Shown here one piece after another: positions 45,801-58,610 of a stretch of 64,000 nucleotides of DNA. The stretch comes from Dallia pectoralis. Lineage: Eukaryota; Chordata; Actinopteri; Esociformes; Umbridae. The notes under the pieces are model-generated. The model did no database searches and was not told the DNA's origin. It worked only from the letters and a program-made list of their open reading frames with translations. The translations under genes were made by a program, and so were the position numbers. The DNA is taken from the NCBI GenBank assembly GCA_029465975.1, contig CM055745.1:13346812-13410811 (forward strand). The letters run 5' to 3'. The first letter of the stretch is position 1. Each line of letters begins with the position of its first letter.

Positions 45801-47391
45801 CGTGGTGTTAGCAACTGATTGTAGTCTAATTATAGCTGTGTGTAGCATGTCTCTAATTATCTTAAATCTGCTTCCTGCCTGTTTACTTCCTGTCTGTGCA
45901 GCCTTAGGGCCCAGCTTGTATGGCATCAGACTGTTGTGTTGGGCTCTTTCTTCTCTGGTTTCTCTCTCTAATATACCCCAGTGTGGGAACTGTTCTAGGC
46001 TGATGCCCCATAATGTTAACCATGAAGAAGTCACTCCTAAACATCTGGTTTTGCCACTCTCACCTTTGATTGGATTCTTTCTACATGCTTTTAGTTTCCT
46101 CCTGCCTTTCCATTTGTTGTCCCGTCCCATCTTTAGCTGTCTCATGACATACCTGTCTCTCTGCTCTGTGTGGTTCCACCTGGTTACATTTTGTTCCACC
46201 TGGTTTCTTCTGCAGGAGGACTTATGTGGGCAGCATGCCAGGACGCATCATCAACGGCCTGAAGACGGTGGGCGTCAATAACCCGGTGTTCCTACTGGAC
46301 GAGGTGGACAAGCTCGGAAAGAGTCTCCAGGGAGACCCGGCTGCTGCCCTGTTGGAGGTGAGTGACCTGGGACCAGACATGGAGACGGGACGGCCTGGTG
46401 TGGAGGTGAGTCACCTGGGACCAGACATGGAGACGGCCTGGTGTGGAGGTGAGTGACCTGGGACCAGACATGGAGACGGGACGGCCTGGTGTGGAGGTGA
46501 GTGACCTGGGACCAGACATAGAGACTGGACGGCCTGGTGTGGAGGTGAGTCACCTGGGACCAGACATGGAGACGGGATGGCCTGGTGTGTAGGTGAGTCA
46601 CCTGGGACCAGACATAGAGACGGGATGGCCTGGTGTGGAGGTGAGTCACCTGGGACCAGACATGGGAACGGGACGGCCTGGTGTGGAGGTGAGTCACCTG
46701 GGACCAGACATGGGAACGGGACGGCCTGGTGTGGAGGTGAGTCACCTGGGACCAGACATAGAGACTGGACGGCCTGGTGTGGAGGTGAGTCACCTGGGAC
46801 CAGACATGGGAACGGGACGGCCTGGTGTGGAGGTGAGTCACCTGGGACCAGACATGGGAACGGGACGGCCTGGTGTGGAGGTGAGTCACCTGGGACCAGA
46901 CATAGAGACTGGACGGCCTGGTGTGGAGGTGAGTCACCTGGGACCAGACATGGAGACGGGACGGCCTGGTGTGGAGGTGAGTGACCTGGGACCAGACCAG
47001 ACATAGAGACGGCCTGGTGGTTTCTGATTCAAAACACATGGAGGCAGACAAACAGAGCTGACTGCTGCTATTAAGAGAAGGAATTGAGACGGACAGACAG
47101 GGTGATATTTACTCGACAATATTCACAATGTTTGATTAACACTCTTGTGTAGATGTGTGTCGGCATCACATTTTCAATACATAACGTGTATTTATTGACA
47201 CTGTTGCGTGTCTTGTGCCTGGGAATATTACCGCTCCCCAACGGCTCCGCACCTGTTTCATTTGATGTTTTATTCACTGGTCCCGCTATGTTAGCTAGCT
47301 GAAATGAAGTTAGCTATCTAGGTAATGTTAGACACATGTTAGTTTTAATGTCAAACCACACAATCCCCCCCACACACACACACACACACAC

Positions 47392-47450
<59 letters not shown>

Positions 47451-47877
47451 AATCCCAACCCCCCACACACATACACATACACACTTCCTGTCTACCTCTA
47501 CATTCCTCTCCTTGGGCTCTCCTTCTTCCTGTCGTGTCAATGGAAATAATATTAATAAAATAACCCTTGAAAACAATTGTTCCAATTCAGAATGCTGTCT
47601 GTGGGTCCAACTGAGGCTAGCAGGGACACATTCTTTAATCTGTTTAGAGATGGTACTTTAACAGGGAAAATGCTTTGACTGGTGCCAAGCTTTTATAGGG
47701 TTAGGTTATATTTGTATGTTCCTGTTACAAATGTGAACAGAAACCTTTCTTTCGACATTATTTCAATTCAAATTATATTTCATTCTTCGCTACTCTAGGT
47801 AATGTGAATCTAGACAGCCCAGCAGGCAGTGTATTTAAATATATAGTTAGTTATCCCATAATAACTGTTCCATCATA

Positions 47878-47910
<33 letters not shown>

Positions 47911-50900
47911 GAGATATGCAGATGGAGTTAACAGAAAACACCTTGTCACCTCTGGATAAGTCCGGTTCACCTGGTTAAACACAAACTCTGACTATATGCG
48001 AATCATCTCTGGTGAAGTCACAAGTCATTACAGCTCAGACAACAGCCACTCAAACCCCTTCTCAGGACGACATGGTGCTCACCACATGTCAGTCAGTCTT
48101 CCAAATCTGAACACTTCTTATTAGCGGGGTTCGGTTGGTGTTCGTTGCTTTCCGGGATTCAACATGTCCCGATCACAGCACAATCAAACCAAAACCTCAG
48201 GCCAAGAGCACTAACATGTCAAGGTCTTCACGGAAATAAATAAATATACATCAGAGAATTTGTATTTGACTTGATCCGACGTACCCATACGAAAGACACA
48301 GATGCCCTAACGTGGGCTACCTCTGGAACGGTGAAGTTTCTGTCACACTTTCTGCGTTAAAAACCCCACTGTCGAAGGGCCAGAGTGAGGTTGTAGATCT
48401 GAATGAAAATCAACAAAGCCCATTCTACGAAAGTTAGAGATAACGTTATATAATTGTACTAAAAAAAAAATGGTACAAAATAAAATCTGTTAATTTGGAT
48501 ACTCCAGTGAAGACAGGGAGATCAATATAAGTGGAAGCTCCATCAGGCTACACCCCGATACTGCCAATAAAAGGCTAAACCTCAAAAAGACCATCACTAT
48601 GAAGGAGCTACAGTGTTTAGTGGCAGTGAATGGACCAATGCTTTAACCCAATCAAGTGCTCTTCATAACGTTGACCTGTAAAAGTGGCTGGCAAGGAAGT
48701 AGCTGTGTTTCATCGTTCAGAACGACACTATGTTATTCCTTTGCATTTGACAATGAAAATGCTTCCACTCGACTCATCAGAACAGGTAGGTTTTTCCAAT
48801 CTCCCGTTGTCCAGTTTCAGTGGGCCCGTGCAGATTGTAGCATCAGTTTCCTGTTCACCCGGTGTGGTGTTCTGCTGCTGTAGCCCATCTGCTTCCGGGT
48901 TCAACGTGTTGTGTGTTCAGAGATGCTCTTCTGCAAATCCTGGTTGTAACAAGTGGTTATTTGAGTCACTGTTGCCTTTCTATCTGCTCGGACCAGGCTA
49001 GCTATCCTCCTCTGACCTTTTGCCCAGAGATCTGCCGCTAATTGGATATTTCCGCTTTTTTGAACCATTCTCTGTAAATCCTAGAGATGTTTGTGAGAGA
49101 AACCCAGTAGATCAGCACTTTCTGAAATACCTAAACCAGCCCGTCTGAATGTGACATGGTTGTTGGTGTCAAAGTCAATTAATTCATCTTTCTTTCCCGT
49201 TCTGATGTTTGGTTTAAACCTCGGCAGAATTTATTGACCATGTCTACATACCTAAATGCATTGGGTTGCTGTCAAGTGATTGACTGATTAGATATTTGCG
49301 TTAACAAGCAGTTGAAAAGGTACATTTTGAAGTGGTACCGTCTGGACCTAATGAAGTGGATGGTCAGATCCAATGTCTGTCTGTCGGTCTACAGACCTAC
49401 TGGTCAAAACAAACCCCCCTGGTTGTACTAAGTGTGGTCTTCACTCCCAGGTCCTGGACCCAGAACAGAACCACAGCTTCACAGACCACTACCTCAACGT
49501 GGCCTTTGACCTCTCACAAGTCCTGTTCATTGCTACGGCCAACACTACAGCCACCATTCCAGCGGCCCTACTGGACAGGATGGAGGTTCTACAAGTACAA
49601 GGTCAGACACCTGGGGACGTCTGGTGGGCAGAGGTGCTCACTCCTGTTCCAGTCCCTCAAATGGCTGCGTTAGGGTTTAATGGTAACAGTGCAAAAAAAC
49701 AGGGAAACATCTAGTCAGGTGAACCAGATTACTCAGGACTGGCAGCAGGGAGGGAGGGAGGGCGAATGAGAGGGAGGGAGGGAGGGCGAATGAGAGGGAG
49801 GGAGGGCGAGAGGGAGGGAGTGAGCGAGACGGGGAGGGAGAGAGACAGGGAGGGAGAGAGACAGGGAGGGAGGGAGGGCGAATGAGAGGGCGAATGAGAG
49901 GGAGAGAGACAGGGAGGGAGGGAGAGAGACAGGGAGGGAGGGAGAGAGACAGGGAGGGAGGGAGAGAGACAGGGAGGGAGAGAGACAGGGAGGGAGGGAG
50001 GGCGAATGAGAGGGAGGGAGAGAGCGAGACAGGGAGGGAGGGAACCAGGGAGGCTGGCAGGACACAAACATGCAAATAATCATTAAGAATACAGGACATA
50101 TCTATCTTGGTCACAGATGTTGACATCTACTGGGTTCCACTCTCATCAGATTTAATAACAGACAAGTCTGTAGTGGTCATGTGACTACCAACACTAGACA
50201 CTTGATCTGAACCTAGATGTGAGATGTAATGTAGTGGTCATGTGACTACCAACACTAGACACTTGATCTGAACCTAGATGTGAGATGTAATGTAGTGGTC
50301 ATGTGACTACCAACACTAGACACTTGATCTGAACCTAGATGTGAGATGTAATGTAGTGGTCATGTGACTACCAACACTAGACACTTGATCAGAACCTAGA
50401 TGTGAGATGTAATGTAGTGGTCATGTGACTACCAACACTAGACACTTGATCAGAACCTAGATGTGAGATGTAATGTAGTGGTCATGTGACTACCAACACT
50501 AGACACTTGATCAGAACCTAGATGTGAGATGTACACAGCACATTCTGAGATGTAATGTTTGAAATGTACAGGACTCTAGCAAACAGCTTGCTTTAAAATG
50601 CATGTATTTTATTATTAGGATTTTACCTCTGTAAAGCACATTTCTTCCATGTATGAATTGTGCTATATAAAAACAATTGCTTGCTTGCTTGCTAGACTTG
50701 GTCTCAGCAGATCCTAGATGGCTACACAATAGCACATATATAGGATGTGATGGAATGGGCTGTTAGCAGCATTAATGCCCCATTGCACCGTCTGCTTCTA
50801 CACTGGGATGCAGTCGCTTAGCGACAGACATCCATGTAGAATGTTTCTGACCTGTTGCTGCTGACTCCATGTCATAAAGGATTCAGGCTGTTGTGGAATG

Positions 50901-52122
50901 AAAGTCATGTGACCACTAGCACTAGAAGTGTGTACCTAATGATCTGTACACCGAGGGGTGTGTAGAATGAAAGTCATGTGACCACTAGCACTAGAAGTGT
51001 GTACCTAATGATCTGTACACCGAGGGGTGTGTAGAATGAAAGTCATGTGACCACTAGCACTAGAAGTGTGTACCTAATGATCTGTACACCGAGGGGTGTG
51101 TAGAATGAAAGTCATGTGACCACTAGCACTAGAAGTGTGTACCTAATGATCTGTACACCGAGGGGTGTGTAGGGTGTGTAGAATGAAAGTCATGTGACCA
51201 CTAGCACTAGAAGTGTGTACCTAATGATCTGTACACCGAGGGGTGTGTAGAATGAAAGTCATGTGACCACTAGCACTAGAAGTGTGTACCTAATGATCTG
51301 TACACCGAGGGGTGTGTAGAATGAAAGTCATGTGACCACTAGCACTAGAAGTGTGTACCTAATGATCTGTACACCGAGGGGTGTGTAGAATGAAAGTCAT
51401 GTGACCACTAGCACTAGAAGTGTGTACCTAATGATCTGTACACCGAGGGGTGTGTAGAATGAAAGTCATGTGACCACTAGGGTGTGTAGAATGAAAGTCA
51501 TGTGACCACTAGCACTAGAAGTGTGTACCTCATGTGACCACTAGCATCTGTATCACCGAGGGGTGTGTAGAATGAAAGTCATGTGACCACTAGCACTAGA
51601 AGTGTGTACCTAATGATCTGTACACCGAGGGGTGTGTAGAATGAAAGTCATGTGACCACTAGCACTAGAAGTGTGTACCTAATGATCTGTACACCGAGGG
51701 GTGTGTAGAATGAAAGTCATGTGACCACTAGCACTAGAAGTGTGTACCTAATGATCTGTACACCGAGGGGTGTGTAGAATGAAAGTCATGTGACCACTAG
51801 CACTAGAAGTGTGTACCTAATGATCTGTACACCGAGGGGTGTGTGAAATGTGTGTGTTCATGGCCAATAAACATTTAAACAGTGCGTGTGTATAATGCAT
51901 GTGTATAATGCGCGTGTATAATGTGCGTGCATAATGTGTGTGTGTTTATAATGTGTGTGTGTGTGTGTGTAATGTCTCCACTCAGGCTATACTCAGGAGG
52001 AGAAGGTGGAGATAGCTCATCGTCATCTGATTCCACATCAGCTAGAACAACATGGCCTTACCCCACAGAAGCTTCAGATTCCTCAGGACACCGTACTGGA
52101 TGTTATTAGCAAGTATGCACAG

Positions 52123-52153
<31 letters not shown>

Positions 52154-55100
52154 GGGGTACTTTAGACAAGGGGAGCAGTAGGTCAGATGGAAGATAAGAG
52201 GGATTATTTTTCTAGGAAGACAGAAGGGGGAGATTACCAGAGACAGACGGGTTAAGACAGGTCACAGACACACACAGGCAGATAATTGGACAAAAGAAAA
52301 TATCCAATTGGACCAAAACAGATATATTTTTGAACAAAAAAACACTTACAGTGCAGTGATAAAGCAACTATATCTCCAGACACAGCATAAGATGGAATTC
52401 AATAGAAATAAGCATGCCCTGTAAAGTATTACAAAGTACCCGATAAAGTATTGGAATGTTCTGAAAGTAGTTGCACAAGCAACATGTCCAGTAGCCATGT
52501 GAAGAAGTGAAGAAGTAAGTGCACCTCCTGAAATCCATTACTAATGAAACTTGAATGGTTTAGTGGCACGTACCGACATAATTTATCTGAACATTGAGCT
52601 AAATGCCGTCCCTAGAGTTTGAAAGTCAGCTAACGTTCAGTCACTCAACCCATTAGTTCTGAACAATAAGGCTGTTTGAAAGCTGTCAGTCCAAGCTTAA
52701 GTATTAAAAACACCAAGCCTTGTTTTAAATCAGAACCCTGGTAGTTTTCACACGCTGTAAATAAACTACTTCATTTTAAATCTGAAAGGTACCTGAAAGG
52801 CAAATGAGCAACCGTGATAATGTTGTTAAAGTCGCCTTGAGGTTGGTTGGAACAGTCATGATACTGAATCAGCACAATGAAGTTACCCCATTACAAAATG
52901 TGGTTTACTCTGACAGGGTGACCCCATTACAAAATGTGTTTTACTCTGACAGGGTGACCCCATTACAAAATGTGGTTTACTCTGACAGGGTGACCCCATT
53001 ACAAAATGTGGTTTACTCTGACAGGGTGACCCCATTACAAAATGTGGTTTACTCTGACAGGGTGACCCCATTACAAAATGTGGTTTACTCTGACAGGGTG
53101 ACCCCATTACAAAATGTGGTTTACTCTGACAGGGTGACCCCATTACAAAATGTGGTTTACTCTGATAGGGTGACCCCATTACAAAATGTGGTTTACTCTC
53201 TGACAGGGTAACCCCATTACAAAATGTGTATTAGTCTCTGACAGGGTGACCCCATTACAAAATGTGGTTTACTCTGACAGGGTGACCCCATTACAAAATG
53301 TGGTTTACTCTGACAGGGTGACCCCATTACAAAATGTGGTTTACTCTGATAGGGTGACCCCATTACAAAATGTGGTTTACTCTCTGACAGGGTAACCCCA
53401 TTACAAAATGTGTATTAGTCTCTGACAGGGTGACCCCATTACAAAATGTGGTTTACTCTTGATAGGGTGACCCCATTACAAAATGTGGTTTACTCTTGAT
53501 AGGGTGACCCCATTACAAAATGTGTTTTACGTGGTAACCCGGAAATCATTGGCTATGCTTGCTTGCAAATAGCATAGCAAATCAACACCAAATTACATAT
53601 CCAAACGTGCATAGTTCAAGCCTAGAAGTACATACTACACTTAGCCACCATGAATATTAAAACCCTTAAAACGCCAAAATCACGTCAGATCTTTTTTCAC
53701 TTTAGAACTTCAAGATCTTGTAACCACCAATATTTAAAGATCCAGTCTGGGACTTTTGCAGATTACATAAAACAATAACGTAAAAGCAAAGTCTAGGTGT
53801 ACAGATTGATTGAGACCTATCAAACCTACTGTGGCTGTATTCCAAAGGTCCTTTATTATTTAAATATATTTTTTTCACGGTAAAGCGATCAATAATTTTT
53901 AATCAAAATAATGTGTGTTACAGGATTTGGTTACAAGATTGCATTGCAATATTTTTTGCTTGATTTCAGTTTTACATAAGTGAAGGGTGTGTATGCTTTG
54001 AATCAATGTTAGTCAGGCTTGTATTATAGAATATTCAATCCTTTTTTTGTGTAGATGTGTTTTTTAACTGTTATTCCAGCTATTTTGGATATATATTGGA
54101 CCCATCGGGAATTTCTTCTTAGCTGCTGTGTATCAACTTGTTGATGTGTGCTCTGTCGGGTTTTAGCCAGGGTGTTTGTAAAAGCACTTAATACAAAATA
54201 CATTTGAATGAATATAAGAATTACTGACTGCCTGGCTGACTTTTGGCTGTTACAGGTACACACGTGAGGCTGGTGTTCGCTCCCTGGAGAGGAAGATTGG
54301 CGCAATCTGTCGAGCAGTGGCCGTGAAGGTCGCAGAAGGTCACAAGGTCGCCAAGTCCCCTGAGAGCGCCCCACAGGGAGCTGAGCAGGAAGGTAGGAGC
54401 AGAAGGGGATCAGCAGGGCTCCCACTGTGGGGGGCTGACTGACTGACACAACTAGCCACACTATCAGTACACTAGCATTGTCTCCTTCCTCACACACTTT
54501 TACCCACTGCGGGTATCCTAGTGCCACTGACCACTGCACACTGCATATCCTAGTGTCACTGACCACTGCACACTGCATATCCTAGTGCCACTGACCACTG
54601 CATATCCTAGTGTCACTGACCACTGCACACTGCATATCCTAGTGCCACTGCACACTGCATATCCTAGTGCCACTGACCACTACACACTGCATATCCTAGT
54701 GCCACTGACCACTGCATATCCTAGTGCCACTGACCACTACACACTGCATATCCTAGTGCCACTGACCACTGCACACTGCATATCCTAGTGCCACTGACCA
54801 CTACACACTGCGTATCCTAGTGCCACTGACCACTGCACACTGCATATCCTAGTGCCACTGACCACTGCACACTGCATATCCTAGTGCCACTGACCACTGC
54901 ACACTGCATATCCTAGTGCCACTGACCACTACACACTGCATATCCTAGTGTCACTGACCACTACACACTGCATATCCTAGTGCCACTGACCACTACACAC
55001 TGCATATCCTAGTGCCACTGACCACTGCATATCCTAGTGCCACTGACCACTACACACTGCATATCCTAGTGCCACTGACCACTACACACTGCATATCCTA

Positions 55101-55242
55101 GTGCCACTGACCACTACACACTGCATATCCTAGTGCCACTGACCACTGCATATCCTAGTGCCACTGACCACTGCACACTGCATATCCTAGTGCCACTGAC
55201 CACTGCCTGTTACAGATACATATGGGCTTGCATGCTAAGTCA

Positions 55243-55277
<35 letters not shown>

Positions 55278-58200
55278 ACATCTGCCCTCTGATTATGGAT
55301 CTTTCTAAGGGCTTTGCAGGAGGTTATTAAGCCCTAGTGTTCCTCTGCAGCTGCTCTTGTGTAACAGGAGAAATCAGTGTGCCAGTTAACACCCCCAGAG
55401 CCCAGAGGAGAGGGAGGAGGGGTGAGAGAGCAGGGGGTGAGAGAGCAGGGGGGAGAGAGAGCAGGGGGAGAGAGAGAGCAGGGGGAGAGAGAGCAGGGGG
55501 AGAGAGAGCAGGGGGAGAGAGAGCAGGGGGGGCAGAGAGCAGGGGGTGAGAGAGCAGGGGGTGAGAGAGCAGGGGGTGAGAGAGAGCAGGGGGAGAGAGA
55601 GAGCAGGGGGAGAGAGAGAGCAGGGGGAGAGAGAGAGCAGGGGGGGGAGAGAGGGGGAGAGAGAGGGGGGGAGAGAGAGCAGGGGGGAGAGAGAGCAGGG
55701 GGAGAGAGAGCAGGGGGGAGAGAGAGCAGGGGGGAGAGAGAGCAGGGGGAGAGAGAGAGCAGGGGGGGGAGAGAGCAGGGGGAGGGAGAGAGCAGGGGGA
55801 GGGGAGAGAGGGGGGGGGGAGAGAGCAGGGGGAGGGGAGAGAGCAGGGGGAGGGAGAGAGAGCAGGGGGAGGGAGAGAGAGCAGGGGGAGGGAGAGAGAG
55901 CAGGGGGGGGAGAGGGGGAGGGAGAGGGGGGGGAGGGAGAGAGAGCAGGGGGAGGGAGAGAGAGCAGGGGGAGGGGAGAGAGAGCAGGGGGAGGGAGAGA
56001 GAGCAGGGGGAGGGAGAGAGAACAGGGGGAGGGAGAGAGAACAGGGGGGGGAGGGAGAGAGAACAGGGGGAGGGAGAGAGAACAGGGGGGAGAGAGAGAG
56101 AGCAGGGGGGAGAACAGGGAGGGTTTTACGACTGTGTTACAGTTTGGGTTCCCACGCTCCACTCCCTCTTTCTGACCATCGCTGATTATTGGGCTTCCAA
56201 ACTAAAATCTGCTCAGTCACTCATTTAAAACCTAACAAAAGGCCAAAAATTTGTCGAAAGGTTGAGTGTCTGTTTGCATCGGGAAATCACAATGCTTCTA
56301 GCTGGCCGATAGCGTCACCAGACGAGTAGACTGGTTCTACACACCACAAAGATTTAATGTTCCTCTGTAGTTTTAAGGACACATTCTCTGATGTTTTTGT
56401 ACTTTATTTGACCGGGAAAAGTGGAAAAACAGAGAAGATCTTTTTCTGACAGAGCAGTGAGCTTAGTCCCCTGGCCAGACTCAAGCCACTAGAGTTTTCT
56501 GTACTGGCTGATATTGTGGAATAGTCTCTTGTGGTTAATAGCATTTCTTTGTGTTTGACTGTAGTGGAAACTAGCCCCTCTTACCTTACCCACACGCCAT
56601 TACATTCCACACTATGTCTGACCTCTGAATAATATCACACTGTAAGGCACTGGAAGTGTCATATTAGTGTTACCGGGCGAGTGAAGTGTCAGTGTCGTCA
56701 GGAGTAACAAATGTGGTCACCTCGTCTTCAGACCCAATAGCAGAATAGCCGTCTACACAAGAAATCAGTCACACTAATTTCATAACGCTGTTAATAAACA
56801 TCCAGGGGGACTTAAGAGAGCAACACCAGGAGTTACCAGGTCTGGTTGTCCTGAGACCTGGTCCAACTGGCTCAGTCCTCCTCAGATCCAACACCAGGAG
56901 TTACCAGGTCTGGTTGTCCTGAGACCTGGTCCAACTGGCTCAGTCCTCCTCAGATCCAACACCAGGAGTTACCAGGTCAGGTTGTCCTGAGACCTGGTCC
57001 AACTGGCTCAGTCCTCCTCAGATCCAACACCAGGAGTTACCAGGTTTGGTTGTCCTGAGACCTGGTCCAACTGGCTCAGTCCTCCTCAGATCCAACACCA
57101 GGAGTTACCAGGTCAGGTTGTCCTGAGACCTGGTCCAACTGGCTCAGGACCTCCTTAGATCCAACAGCAGGAGTTACCAGGTTGTCCTGGGACCTGGTCC
57201 AACTTGCTCAGTTCCTCCTCAGATCCAACCGGACACCAGATAAGTTAGAGGCAGCATTCCTTAGCTCCAATAGTGTGTAAACACATTATTTCCACGTTAT
57301 GTTATTGCTGACTTCATTTAATGTGAACAGGTCCTTTAAGAGTATTCTGGTTGAACCAAGGGATAGGTGGGGTCAACTAGGATCCATGTTCATTGGTCTA
57401 AGCAAAGCACTTGCATTGACGAGCAGGGTCAAAGTGCAAAGTGAGTGTTTTGATAGCTATGATGCGATCAGAACACTAAGACAATCTTAAATGTGTGCGT
57501 AGTGGATTGACTAGGGAGACATACACATATATTTCGTATATATCACTTCATAGTAGAGGCCCTGTGACAAACAATGTGGTGGAAATATGTGCGCGTAGAA
57601 CCTGTGTCCGTGTCCGACTTCCCGGACGATACTTTATTTTGCGCGCGTTAGTTAATTTTACGCGTGTGCGACCCCCGTAACCACTCCCAGTGAATCGGGG
57701 GGAAAATGGCGGCAGATGAAAAGAGGGAATGAGAGAATGGCTGCTCGTAACTCATCCTCCGCTCTTTGTGTTCCGGTCTGCCTGTTGCCAGGTAACGGTG
57801 CCATTACTGGCAGACAGAACAAAGAGTCGTGTGAGGAGGTTTCGTGCCTCGCAGGCCGGGTGTCTGTCCCTCTGTTCTCCACCAGCTGCTCCACGACTGG
57901 CGGCTCGTGACAGCTGTCACATGACCAGTTAGGGACATGCCTGTTGTTCTTTTTGCCCACCTCTCTCTCTCTTACTCTCTCTCTCTCTTTCTCTCTGTCA
58001 TGTTCCTCTCCTCCCTTTCATCCCAGGCTTTCTTTTATCTTCAACGGTAATAAACGCTCCGAGGTAGCCGGCTGCTGGAGCAGTTTCCTGTTATGTTACA
58101 CTCTCACCCAGACTAATCTTTTGTCTGCCTTTAACGACTGTGTCCACGGTAATGTCAACCAATGGATTTGTTCCTCGTGTTCGTCTGTCCCCTCCGCGCC

Positions 58201-58579
58201 TCCTTTTTAGCTCTTCATTAAGTGTGTGTAACGGGGGTTCTGTCCTGTAGGGGACGGTTAGGATTTAAAGGCCCGGCTCTGTTGATGGGGCTACTGTGCT
58301 TTTTATCCACACGTTATTGATAGTCTGGTCACATGATCAGTGGGCAGTAATGGACTTGTGCATAATTACACGTCTGTGGTTGCTGGTTCCTTAAATACTG
58401 TGGCACTTATCAACACAAACACACCTTTATCTGTTAAGTTCTCCAACTGTGTGAAGATAATAACTCTATAGAGGTGTGAATACTTTTAAAATCCTCTTTC
58501 TAATCTGTATTATGCGTGTGTGTGTGTCTGTGTGTGTCTCTGTGTGTCTGTGTGTGTGTGTGTGGTGTCTGTATTCTGT

Positions 58580-58610
<31 letters not shown>

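Noticed and set aside
55377..56228. Glu-Arg-Gly-rich open frame of 283 codons
   Set aside because: Produced by the purine tract; the opposite strand is open as well.
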